The notes beneath the pieces were generated by a model. That model saw only the letters and a program-made list of their open reading frames with translations. It made no database searches and was not told the DNA's origin. Positions 1 to 7,415 of a stretch of 35,511 bases of DNA are shown here, in pieces; the stretch's first letter is position 1; every line of letters starts with the position of its first letter. Source of the stretch: an uncultured beta proteobacterium (GTDB taxonomy: Bacteria; Pseudomonadota; Gammaproteobacteria; Burkholderiales; Burkholderiaceae_C); the NCBI GenBank assembly GCA_903830985.1, contig CAIKVZ010000159.1, positions 1 to 35,511 on the forward strand, given 5' to 3'. The position numbers and the translations under genes are program-made.

Positions 1-36
1 GCACCGCAGCCCGCCAGGGCGAGGCTACCCCAGTGA
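1..36 (+). CDS. possible 3' end of an upstream gene (partial)
   Basis: Frame 1 is open from the window edge to a TGA at 34-36, encoding a short Pro/Arg/Ala-rich tail. That stop overlaps the GTG start of the kinase gene at 33 in a GTGA arrangement, a common sign of translational coupling. A response regulator or other sensor-pathway gene would be a natural upstream partner, but nothing in eleven codons identifies it. It is listed only because the overlap geometry is suggestive. Confidence 0.25.
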   Translation, partial: APQPARARLPQ

Positions 37-1700
37 GTGAGCTGTCCCGACTGGCGCTGGACCACTGTCCCGAGATGGTGATGCTGGTGAACCCGGCGTC
101 GCTGCGCATCGTGCTGGCCAATGCCGCAGCCGCCAGTTCTCTGGGCTACGAGGCGGGCCAACTACAGGGTCTGGAGATAACCGAGGTTGAGGGCGCGCTG
201 CAAAGTGTCTTCTATTGGGAAGAAGTGCGCGGGGGGCGGACACAGGAAGTGCAGGATCAGGAAGAACAGTACCGCAAGCGCGACGGCGAGATGCTGGACG
301 TGCGCAAATCCATACAGTTGCTTGAGCACGAGGGTGCCCTGTTGCTGATGGTGCGGGCCGTCGCGACACAGAGCGAACACATCGCGCAGGACGCCCTGGC
401 GCAGGCACTGTCTGCCCTGCGCGCCACACTGGAGTCCACCAGCAACGCCATCCTGGTGATCGATTTGAAGGGCCACATCGAAAGCATGAATCAGCGCTTC
501 GGCAAGATGTGGGCTGTTCCCGATGACATGCTGTACTGGCAGTACGACGCGCGGATTTTTGACTTCATGGTGGGACGTGTCGTCGAATCGGAACTGCTGC
601 GCGAGCGGCTTGCCGCCGTCATGGACAATCTTGAAACGCAGGATGTGCTGCATCTGCACGAGGGCCTGGTGTTCGAGATGACCTCGCGCCCCAAATACCT
701 GGGCGAGCAGATCACCGGTCGGGTTTTCGGCTTTCAGGACATCACCGAGCGTATGCAGGTGGAGCGCGAGTTGCGCGAGTCGCGCGACCTGCTCGAAGAA
801 CGGGTGCTGGGCCGGACCGCTGACCTGCATGCGGTCAACGAAGACCTGCGCCAGGAGAAGGAGCGCCAAAGCGGACTGATCAAGCGACTGGAAGAAGCGC
901 AGAATCAGCTGCTGCAATCGGAACGCATGGCTTCGATCGGACAACTCGCCGCCGGTGTGGCGCACGAGATCAACAACCCCGTGGGTTTTGTCAATTCAAA
1001 CCTCGGCTCCATGCAGCACTACCTGGTCGACCTGTTGCGCCTGCTCTCGCGCTATGAGCAGGCCGAAGGGGAAATGTCCGCCGCCACCCTGCGCCAGATT
1101 GGCCTGCTCAAGGAGGAAGTCGACATTGGCTTCCTGCGCAATGACGTCACCGACCTGCTCACGGAATCGTTGGACGGCCTCAAGCGCATCACCCGCATCG
1201 TGCAGGACCTGAAGTCGTTTTCCCACGTGGATGATCTGGAGCGCCAATGGGCCGATCTGGAAAGTGGGCTGGAAACCACCTTGCGCGTGGCCTGGAATGA
1301 AATCAAATATAAGGCCGAAGTGATCCGGGAATTCTCCGGCATTCCCGAAATCGAGTGCTTTCCGTTTCAGCTGAACCAGGTGTTCATGAACCTGCTGGTG
1401 AATGCCGCGCATGCCATCAACGAGCGCGGCACCATCACCATTCGCACCGGTCATGACGATGCCGCCGTTTGGATTGAAATCCAGGATACGGGGCAGGGCA
1501 TCAAAGCGGAGAACTTGCCGCGGATCTTTGATCCCTTCTTCACCACCAAACCCGTGGGCAAAGGCACAGGCCTGGGCCTGTCGATTGCCTACGGCATCGT
1601 GAAGAAGCACGGGGGAGAAATCGAGGTTCGCAGTGAATGGGGCGTCGGCACCTGCTTCAAGGTGACACTGCCGATCAAGGCAGCTAGCCCTGGGGCTTGA
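33..1700 (+). CDS. soluble PAS-PAS sensor histidine kinase
   Basis: Cytoplasmic two-component sensor kinase of 555 residues with no membrane segment. Two PAS-like regions (about 5-110 and 125-245; the second ends in the typical FQDITER sequence) lead through a coiled coil (about 245-300) into a HisKA domain. The phosphoacceptor His is at about 311 in the AHEINNP motif. The HATPase_c domain follows, with N-box Asn near 457, G1 box DTGQGI at 485-490 and G2 box GKGTGLGLS at about 509-517, so all catalytic boxes are intact. The GTG at 33 is chosen because it has a GAGG-like SD at about 21-24 and a GTGA overlap with an upstream stop. The frame is open to the window edge, so a start outside cannot be excluded. 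No receiver domain or regulator gene is visible, so partner and signal are unknown. Its 3' end overlaps the convergent DUF3144 gene by 17 nt. Confidence 0.9.
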   Translation: MSELSRLALDHCPEMVMLVNPASLRIVLANAAAASSLGYEAGQLQGLEITEVEGALQSVFYWEEVRGGRTQEVQDQEEQYRKRDGEMLDVRKSIQLLEHEGALLLMVRAVATQSEHIAQDALAQALSALRATLESTSNAILVIDLKGHIESMNQRFGKMWAVPDDMLYWQYDARIFDFMVGRVVESELLRERLAAVMDNLETQDVLHLHEGLVFEMTSRPKYLGEQITGRVFGFQDITERMQVERELRESRDLLEERVLGRTADLHAVNEDLRQEKERQSGLIKRLEEAQNQLLQSERMASIGQLAAGVAHEINNPVGFVNSNLGSMQHYLVDLLRLLSRYEQAEGEMSAATLRQIGLLKEEVDIGFLRNDVTDLLTESLDGLKRITRIVQDLKSFSHVDDLERQWADLESGLETTLRVAWNEIKYKAEVIREFSGIPEIECFPFQLNQVFMNLLVNAAHAINERGTITIRTGHDDAAVWIEIQDTGQGIKAENLPRIFDPFFTTKPVGKGTGLGLSIAYGIVKKHGGEIEVRSEWGVGTCFKVTLPIKAASPGA

Positions 1701-1947
1701 CGACGGGCCCGACCACGCCGTCCATGTTGGAGGTGATGGCCTTGCGGTATTCCGAGACATAGAAATCGACGGCCTTCTCGCGGTCCTCGTCCTTGCCGTT
1801 CTGTGAAACGAAGTTGAAGGCGTTGTAGCGCCCGGCAGCGAACAGGATGGCGGCGCTGGTGGCGCCTTCGCTTCCCTGCTCGGCCTGTTTGTTGGCCAGA
1901 TGGATGAACTCGTCGACGAGCTTGAGGAATTCGGGCGGGTAGGACAT
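1684..1947 (-). CDS. DUF3144 family protein
   Basis: Small protein of 87 residues. It matches what I know of DUF3144: a helical domain of about 80 residues with an N-terminal FLKLVDEFIHLAN helix, a central AAxLFAAGRYNAF segment and a C-terminal YVSEYRKAITSNMD helix. The function of the family is unknown. I start it at the ATG at 1947 because GGAAG lies about 7 nt upstream and the family begins close to this point. The open frame continues to 2061, but that extra part is Arg/Ser-rich and unlike the family. It is divergent from the transporter operon at 2175 and convergent with the kinase, with the stop codons buried in each other's coding sequence. Confidence 0.8.
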   Translation of the reverse strand: MSYPPEFLKLVDEFIHLANKQAEQGSEGATSAAILFAAGRYNAFNFVSQNGKDEDREKAVDFYVSEYRKAITSNMDGVVGPVVKPQG

Positions 1948-2093
1948 GGTGGACTTCCGTTCAGTTGGAGATGTGCCGCGCGAGGCTCGCGTCGGCGGGT
2001 GTTTGCGGTGACTATATTCGCGAACCGCCGCGCCGCACAACGACCGCGTCATCCTGCTCACTGTCGCCTGCGCGATAAGTAGTTGCTGTCATT

Positions 2094-2106
2094 AGGGAGA
2101 ATCCCT
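2094..2106. promoter_or_regulatory. 13-bp dyad between DUF3144 and the transporter operon
   Basis: AGGGA, a 3-nt spacer GAA, then TCCCT forms a perfect inverted repeat about 70 nt upstream of the binding-protein start. It lies in the 227-bp divergent region 1948-2174, where I see no convincing -35/-10 pair. It could be an operator for the transporter. The regulator is unknown. Confidence 0.3.
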
Positions 2107-2174
2107 GAGCGCGGCAAACGGGAAAGCTTGTACGCTTGCCAACGGCACAACATCAATTCCCTAGGAGACGGTTC

Positions 2175-3407
2175 ATGAAGTTCACCCTCAAGTTCATTGC
2201 GGCAGCGGCGCTGGTTGGTTTAGCAGGCACGGCGCTGGCGCAAAAGGGCGAGGTCGTCAAGATGGTCCGCATCGATGCCCAGACCGGCTTGCTCGGTCCC
2301 GTTGGCGTGAGCCAGCTCAAGGGCTACCAGTTCTTCGCCGAAAAATTCAGCGGTGCGGGCAACCCGGCCGGCGTGAAGTTCGAGGTCACGGGCATGGACA
2401 ACAAGCTCAGTCCGGCGGAAAGCCTGAATGCCTTGAAGGCGGCGATCGACCAGGGCGTGCGTTACATCATCCAGGGGAACGGCTCTTCGGTCGCATTGGC
2501 CCTGTCGGACGCGATCACCAAGCACAACGAACGTAATCCGGGCAAGGAGGTGATCTACCTGAACGACTCGGCGGTGGACCCGGATCTGACGAACAGCAAG
2601 TGCAGCTATTGGCACTTCCGCTTTGACGCCGACACTTCCATGAAAATGGAGGCCATTGGCAGCTTCATGGCGGATCAGAAGGACATCAAGAAGGTCTACA
2701 TCCTGGGGCAGAATTACTCGCACGGCGTGCAGGTGGCCAAGTACGCCAAGGAAACACTGGCACGCAAGCGCCCCGATATCCAGATCGTGGGCGAAGACCT
2801 GCATCCGCTGGCGCAGACGCGCGACTTCGCACCCTACATCGCCAAGATCAAGGCCACGGGTGCCGACACGGTGATCACCGGCAACTGGGGTTCCGACCTG
2901 TCGCTGCTGATCAAGGCGGCGAACGAAGGCGGCTACACCGGCAAGTTCTTCACCTATTACGCCGGCGTCACCGGAACGCCCACGGCGTTGGGAACCAACG
3001 GCGCGGGCCGGGTCTACCAGATCGCCTACAACCACTACAACATGGGCGGGCAGATGGACAAGTGGATGAAGGAGTTCCACACCAAATACAACGACGACTT
3101 CTACACGGGCTCTACCATTCGCATCTTTGAAATGCTGGGTACGGCCATGGCCAAGGCCAAGTCGACCGATCCGGTGAAGGTGGCCGCAGCGCTCGAAGGT
3201 CTCAAGGTCAAGAGTTTCAATGGTGAAGTGGAAATGCGCAACACCGATCACCAGTTGCAGCAGCCGCTGTACATGACGGTCTGGGAAAAGGCCAGTGCCA
3301 AGTTCCCCTACAGCCCGGAAAACACCGGCATGACGCTGGCGCTGCTCAAGGAGTACCCGAACTACGTGTCGAGCACGCCCACCAGTTGCCAGATGAAACG
3401 GCCCTGA
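2175..3407 (+). CDS. branched-chain amino acid-type ABC transporter substrate-binding protein
   Basis: Periplasmic binding protein of 410 residues, type I periplasmic-binding fold (LivK/HAAT family). A Sec signal peptide occupies residues 1-22 (KFTLK n-region, Ala/Leu core, ALA-QK cleavage site). The mature protein begins with a strand followed by the QTGLLGPVG ligand-loop region typical of the family, and DNKLSPAESLNALK follows. Two cysteines (143 and 405) could form a disulfide. The start at 2175 has AGGAG at 2163-2167. An upstream in-frame ATG at 2136 would bury the signal peptide. It is the first gene of the transporter operon, and a hairpin terminator follows it, consistent with excess binding protein over membrane components. 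The substrate cannot be read from sequence. The adjacent acyl-CoA genes make an organic acid as plausible as leucine/isoleucine/valine. Confidence 0.9.
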   Translation: MKFTLKFIAAAALVGLAGTALAQKGEVVKMVRIDAQTGLLGPVGVSQLKGYQFFAEKFSGAGNPAGVKFEVTGMDNKLSPAESLNALKAAIDQGVRYIIQGNGSSVALALSDAITKHNERNPGKEVIYLNDSAVDPDLTNSKCSYWHFRFDADTSMKMEAIGSFMADQKDIKKVYILGQNYSHGVQVAKYAKETLARKRPDIQIVGEDLHPLAQTRDFAPYIAKIKATGADTVITGNWGSDLSLLIKAANEGGYTGKFFTYYAGVTGTPTALGTNGAGRVYQIAYNHYNMGGQMDKWMKEFHTKYNDDFYTGSTIRIFEMLGTAMAKAKSTDPVKVAAALEGLKVKSFNGEVEMRNTDHQLQQPLYMTVWEKASAKFPYSPENTGMTLALLKEYPNYVSSTPTSCQMKRP

Positions 3408-3426
3408 TCACCCCGGTGGTTCGCAC

Positions 3427-3467
3427 GAGCCCGAACGGGTCGACCGTCTCGGGCTCTTTCATTTTTT
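3427..3467 (+). terminator. intrinsic terminator/attenuator after the binding protein gene
   Basis: GAGCCCGA (3427-3434) pairs with TCGGGCTC (3449-3456). An inner ACGG/CCGT stem sits in the loop and a T-rich tract ending in six Ts follows (to 3467). Its position between the binding-protein gene and the first permease suggests partial termination that lowers downstream expression. Confidence 0.8.
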
Positions 3468-3489
3468 GCGCTTCTGGGCCAACTGAACC

Positions 3490-4524
3490 ATGGAATTTTT
3501 CATCATCTCGACGCTCAACGGGCTGAGCTACGGCTTGCTGCTGTTCATGCTCAGCTCCGGACTCACGCTGATTTTCAGCATGATGGGCGTGTTGAATTTT
3601 GCCCATGCCAGCTTCTACATGGTAGGCGCCTACGTGGGCTACAGCGTCTCCACCTGGGTCGGGTTCTGGCCGGCGCTGGTGATTTCTCCCCTGGTCGTGG
3701 GGGGCATGGGCGCGTTGTTCGAGCGCTTTGCGCTGCGCCGCGTGCACAAGTTCGGCCACGTGCCCGAACTGCTCATCACCTTTGGCCTGTCCTACGTGCT
3801 GGTCGAACTGGTGCAACTCATCTGGGGCCGCATTGCGCTGGACTTCAGGCCCCCTGAAGCCCTTCAGGGCCCGGCCTTCACCCTGATCAACCACTCGGTC
3901 CAGGGTCTGAGCGTAATCTGGGGCGCGGCACCAGCCTCGGCCTGCAGCGCGGTGGACGCGGCGATCCGGGTCGTGTGCTCGCCCTTTCCCGCGACACGTG
4001 GTTTCATGATGCTGGTGGCGCTGATCATGCTGCTGGCGGTCTGGTTGCTGCTCAAGCGCACCCGTATTGGCCTGGTGATCCAGGCGGCGCTGACGCATCC
4101 CGAGGCGGTGGAGGCGCTGGGGCACAATGTGCCGGCCGTTTTCATGCTGGTCTTTGGCGCCGGTGCGGCCCTGGCCGGCCTGGCGGGCGTCATTGGCGGC
4201 AGCACCTTTCTGACCGAACCCGCCATGGCCGCGACGGTGGGGTCGGTGGTCTTTGTGGTGGTGGTGGTGGGGGGCATGGGTTCGCTGCCGGGTGCCTTTC
4301 TCGCTTCGGTGCTGATCGGCGTGATCCAGACCTTTGCCGTGGCCTTTGACTATTCGGTGGGGAGCATTGCGCTGCAGTGGGGTATTGAGTTCAGCGCGTC
4401 GGCGCGCGACAGTTCGCTGTTCAAGCTGACCCTGTCCCAGGTGGCGCCTATCCTGCCCTATCTTTTCCTGGTGTTGATACTGATCTTTCGACCGCGCGGC
4501 CTGCTGGGCACGAGAGAAGGCTAA
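3490..4524 (+). CDS. branched-chain amino acid-type ABC transporter permease, LivH-like
   Basis: Inner-membrane permease of 344 residues with about eight hydrophobic helices. The N-terminal stretch with a SGLTLIFSMMGVLNFAHAS motif is diagnostic of the LivH family, and the C-terminus ends FRPRGLLG as in LivH proteins. A central loop of roughly 30 residues (about 137-163) carries two cysteines and is larger than in E. coli LivH (308 residues), which accounts for part of the extra length. It forms the transmembrane channel together with the LivM-like protein encoded 4 nt downstream. No strong SD precedes 3490. The start is chosen from the family N-terminus MEFF. Confidence 0.92.
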   Translation: MEFFIISTLNGLSYGLLLFMLSSGLTLIFSMMGVLNFAHASFYMVGAYVGYSVSTWVGFWPALVISPLVVGGMGALFERFALRRVHKFGHVPELLITFGLSYVLVELVQLIWGRIALDFRPPEALQGPAFTLINHSVQGLSVIWGAAPASACSAVDAAIRVVCSPFPATRGFMMLVALIMLLAVWLLLKRTRIGLVIQAALTHPEAVEALGHNVPAVFMLVFGAGAALAGLAGVIGGSTFLTEPAMAATVGSVVFVVVVVGGMGSLPGAFLASVLIGVIQTFAVAFDYSVGSIALQWGIEFSASARDSSLFKLTLSQVAPILPYLFLVLILIFRPRGLLGTREG

Positions 4525-4528
4525 AACC

Positions 4529-5818
4529 ATGCGCAACTACCACGAATTCAAACCGCTGAACATCGGCCGCTGGCTGGTCTGGGGCCTGTTCGCGCTGCTG
4601 CTGGCCATCGTGCCGCTGTTTTTCACCAGTAGCCTGTCCATCACCATCCTGTCGCAGATGGGCATCGCCATCATCGCCTGCCTGTCCTACAACATGCTGC
4701 TGGGGCAGGGCGGCATGCTCAGCTTCGGCCACGCGGTCTACACCGGGCTGGGGGCCTTTGGCGCCATGCATGTGCTGAACAGCATTTCCGGCGGTCAGTT
4801 GCCCATTCCCGTGAGCACGGTGCCGCTGTTCGGCGGTCTGGTCGGCATGGGATTCGCCGTGCTGTTCGGCTATGTGACGACGCGCAAGGCTGGCACCACC
4901 TTTGCCATGATCACGCTGGGTCTGGGCGAGCTGGTGTTTGCCATGTCGCTCATGGTGCCCGAGTTCTTCGGCGGGGAGGGTGGCGTGTCGGGCAACCGGG
5001 TGGTGGGCAAGGCCTTTCTGGGCATCAACTACGGGCCACCGATCCAGGTTTATTACCTGATTGCGCTCTACACCTTTGTCGCCGTCGCGGCAATGTTTGC
5101 CTTCACGCGCACACCGCTGGGGCGCATGCTCAACGCCGTGCGCGACAACCCGGAGCGGGTGGAGTTCGTGGGCTACAACACGCAGCGCGTGCGCTACACG
5201 GCCTTCATCATTGCCGGCTTCTTCGCCGGCATCTCGGGCGGCCTGGGTGCGCTGAATTTCGAGATCGTCACGGCCGAGGTGGTGGGGACAGCACGCTCCG
5301 GTGCCTACCTTCTGTTCACCTTCCTGGGGGGCGCGACCTTCTTCTTTGGCCCCATCCTGGGCGCCATCCTGATGGTGCTGGCCTTTGTGCTGTTCAGCGA
5401 GTTCAGCAAGGCCTGGCTGCTCTACCTGGGCCTGGTGTTCCTGTTCATGGTGATGTACGCCCCGGGCGGCATCGCCAGCCTTCTCATGATGAACCTGCGC
5501 GTCGCGTCCTTCGGCAAGCTGCGCACGCTGTGGGTCAGTTACCTGGGCCTGGCGGTGACGGGCCTGATGGTGCTGCTCGGCTTTGCTGCCATGATCGAGA
5601 TGGTCTACCACCTGCAGATGAATTCGGCGCTGGGGTCGGAACTGCCCTTCATGGGTGCAGTGCTCGACGCCAGAGGGCTGAACAGCTGGTTTGGTGCAGT
5701 CTTTACCAGCCTCACCGGACTCGGGCTGTTCGAATTGACGCGGCGCGTATTCGTGCAGGAATGGGGCCGCACGCAGGAAGAGATCGAGAAGGAAATCAAA
5801 CGTCGGGAGTTGCTATGA
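4529..5818 (+). CDS. branched-chain amino acid-type ABC transporter permease, LivM-like, with C-terminal extension
   Basis: Inner-membrane permease of 429 residues. Residues 1 to about 315 form the LivM domain: the YNMLLGQGGMLSFGHA motif, the TRTPLGRMLNAVRDNPERVEFVGYN cytoplasmic coupling loop, and a final MYAPGGI-like segment where most LivM proteins stop. About 110 further residues add one or two hydrophobic helices and a charged, probably cytoplasmic tail ending in EEIEKEIKRRELL. The gene starts 4 nt after the LivH-like stop and ends in an ATGA overlap with the LivG-like gene, so the four membrane and ATPase genes are very likely one transcript. The extension is unusual compared with the classical protein, and I do not know its role. 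Confidence 0.92.
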   Translation: MRNYHEFKPLNIGRWLVWGLFALLLAIVPLFFTSSLSITILSQMGIAIIACLSYNMLLGQGGMLSFGHAVYTGLGAFGAMHVLNSISGGQLPIPVSTVPLFGGLVGMGFAVLFGYVTTRKAGTTFAMITLGLGELVFAMSLMVPEFFGGEGGVSGNRVVGKAFLGINYGPPIQVYYLIALYTFVAVAAMFAFTRTPLGRMLNAVRDNPERVEFVGYNTQRVRYTAFIIAGFFAGISGGLGALNFEIVTAEVVGTARSGAYLLFTFLGGATFFFGPILGAILMVLAFVLFSEFSKAWLLYLGLVFLFMVMYAPGGIASLLMMNLRVASFGKLRTLWVSYLGLAVTGLMVLLGFAAMIEMVYHLQMNSALGSELPFMGAVLDARGLNSWFGAVFTSLTGLGLFELTRRVFVQEWGRTQEEIEKEIKRRELL

Positions 5819-6594
5819 ACGTCCCATCGTTGGCGCTGGAATTGAAGGACCTGCGCAAAAATTTTGGCAAGACCGAGATCATCCGCGGCGTGAATCTGGC
5901 GGTGCAGGCGGGCGAGCGTGTGGCCATCATCGGGCCCAATGGCGCGGGCAAGTCCACGCTGTTCAACCTCATCAGCGGGCGCTTTGCGCCGAGCAGCGGG
6001 GAGATCCTGCTCGATGGCGCGCGCATTGATGGCAAGAAGCCGTTCGAGATCAACCGCCTGGGCCTGTCGCGCAGCTTCCAGATCACGAACATTTTCCCCA
6101 AGCTCAGCGTGTTCGAGAACCTGCGCTGTGGCGTACTCTGGAGCCTGGGCTACAAGTACAGTTTCTGGAAATTTCTGGCGAACCTGCAGGATGCCAACGA
6201 CCGGGCCGATGAGCTGATGGAGATGATCCGACTGGACAAGAAACGCGATGTGCTGGCTGTGAACCTGACCTATGCCGAACAGCGCGCGCTGGAAATCGGC
6301 GTCACGATCGCCGGCGGCGCGCACGTGGTGCTGCTCGATGAACCCACGGCGGGCATGAGCAAGAGCGAAACCAAGAGGTTCATCCAACTCATCAAGGACG
6401 TGACCGTGGGCAAGACGCTGCTCACCGTGGAGCACGACATGGGCGTGGTGTTCGGCCTGGCCGACCGGATCGCCGTGGTGGTCTACGGCGAGGTGCTTGC
6501 CTTCGACACTCCGGACGCGGTGCGCGCCAACGCCAAGGTACAGGAAGCCTACCTCGGCTCCGCAGTGGCCGATGCCCAGGGAGCGCAGGCATGA
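5815..6594 (+). CDS. ABC transporter ATP-binding protein, LivG-like
   Basis: Cytoplasmic ATPase of 259 residues. Walker A GPNGAGKST is at 40-48, the Q-loop region has SRSFQITNIFP, Walker B is LLDEP and the H-loop is VEHDM, so its own nucleotide-binding half is complete. The signature motif is degenerate: LTYAEQ at 151-156 has Ala where the family has Gly (LivG proteins usually read like LxYGxQ). The ATG at 5815 overlaps the permease stop (ATGA). A longer reading frame from 5530 only runs through the permease gene. It should pair with the LivF-like ATPase. The composite-site consequence is described under findings. Confidence 0.93.
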   Translation: MNVPSLALELKDLRKNFGKTEIIRGVNLAVQAGERVAIIGPNGAGKSTLFNLISGRFAPSSGEILLDGARIDGKKPFEINRLGLSRSFQITNIFPKLSVFENLRCGVLWSLGYKYSFWKFLANLQDANDRADELMEMIRLDKKRDVLAVNLTYAEQRALEIGVTIAGGAHVVLLDEPTAGMSKSETKRFIQLIKDVTVGKTLLTVEHDMGVVFGLADRIAVVVYGEVLAFDTPDAVRANAKVQEAYLGSAVADAQGAQA

Positions 6595-7292
6595 ACCTGT
6601 TGAAAATAGAGAACTTACACGCCTTCTACGGCAAAAGCCATGTGCTGCACGGCGTTTCGCTGGAAGTGAACCAGGGCGAGATCGTGGCACTGCTGGGGCG
6701 CAATGGTTCCGGACGTTCGACCACGGCCAAGGCCATCATGGGACTGGTCGACTGCAAGGGTTCGCTGCTCTGGAAGGGGCAGCAAATCCGCGACAAGAAG
6801 GCGTTCGAAATCGCCCATATGGGCATTGGCTATGTGCCGGAAAGCCGCGACATCTTCCCCACGCTGACGGTGCAACAGAACCTGCTGCTTGGGCAAAAAA
6901 GTGCCCGCAAGGCGGGGCGTTGGTCGTTCGACGATATGTACCAGATGTTCCCGCGACTCAAGGAACGCGCACACACCGAAGCGGGTGTGCTGTCGGGTGG
7001 CGAGCAGCAGATGCTGACCCTGTGCCGAACGCTCATGGGCGATCCCGAACTCATCATCATCGACGAACCCACCGAAGGACTGGCGCCCAAGATCGTGGAA
7101 CTCGTGGGTGACTACCTGAAGGTCCTCAAGGACCGCGGCATCTCCGTACTCTTGATCGAACAAAAGCTCACCATCGCCATGGCCATATCGGACCGGGCAC
7201 TGGTGATGGGCCACGGCAGCATCGTGTTCGAGGGCACGCCCGATGAACTGCGCGCCGACAGCTATATCCGCAAGGAGTGGCTCGAGGTCTGA
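6591..7292 (+). CDS. ABC transporter ATP-binding protein, LivF-like, with Arg in Walker A
   Basis: Cytoplasmic ATPase of 233 residues, the usual LivF length. It carries the family PESRDIFPTLTVQQN segment, an intact LSGGEQQ signature and Walker B IIIDEP. The Walker A motif reads GRNGSGRST (36-44): the invariant phosphate-binding Lys is Arg42 (codon CGT). The H-loop position is Gln (EQK), which is common in LivF. The gene overlaps the LivG-like gene by ATGA and is the last of the transporter operon. I do not think it is broken, since the frame is complete and all other motifs are kept, but its ATP site is probably non-canonical. Confidence 0.92.
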   Translation: MNLLKIENLHAFYGKSHVLHGVSLEVNQGEIVALLGRNGSGRSTTAKAIMGLVDCKGSLLWKGQQIRDKKAFEIAHMGIGYVPESRDIFPTLTVQQNLLLGQKSARKAGRWSFDDMYQMFPRLKERAHTEAGVLSGGEQQMLTLCRTLMGDPELIIIDEPTEGLAPKIVELVGDYLKVLKDRGISVLLIEQKLTIAMAISDRALVMGHGSIVFEGTPDELRADSYIRKEWLEV

Positions 7293-7296
7293 GCGA

Positions 7297-7319
7297 CCTT
7301 GTCCCGATTGGGACAAAGG
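7297..7319. terminator. GC-rich hairpin after the transporter operon, no U-tract
   Basis: TTGTCCC (7299-7305) and GGGACAA (7310-7316) pair around a GATT loop, and CC/GG extend the stem with a one-base bulge. It begins 5 nt after the LivF-like stop. With no T run it is a weak candidate terminator, and could equally be a protein-binding dyad or an mRNA-stabilising hairpin. Confidence 0.35.
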
Positions 7320-7354
7320 CCACAGTGAGAGTCGACCAAACCCCCTAGAATCAA

Positions 7355-7374
7355 AATAGAACGCTCGTTCTATT
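7355..7374. promoter_or_regulatory. perfect 20-bp operator-like palindrome upstream of the fadB-like gene
   Basis: AATAGAACG, spacer CT, CGTTCTATT: nine-base arms with no mismatch, ending 41 nt before the ATG at 7416. A -10-like TAGAAT lies at 7346-7351 immediately upstream, so a bound protein would block RNA polymerase. Shape and size fit TetR-family repressors, which commonly control fatty-acid degradation genes in proteobacteria. The regulator is not encoded in the window. Confidence 0.6.
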
Positions 7375-7415
7375 CTGACTTTTTTGCCACCGATGTTTTT
7401 TCCAGGAGCAAGCCC

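Noticed and set aside
1948-2061. N-terminal extension of the DUF3144 protein
   Set aside because: The extra 38 codons are Arg/Ser-rich, have no SD, and reach into the divergent promoter region. The start at 1947 has a good SD.
3346-5611. two long His/Gln-rich minus-strand frames opposite the permeases
   Set aside because: They are complements of hydrophobic-helix codons in the LivH/LivM-like genes, not proteins.
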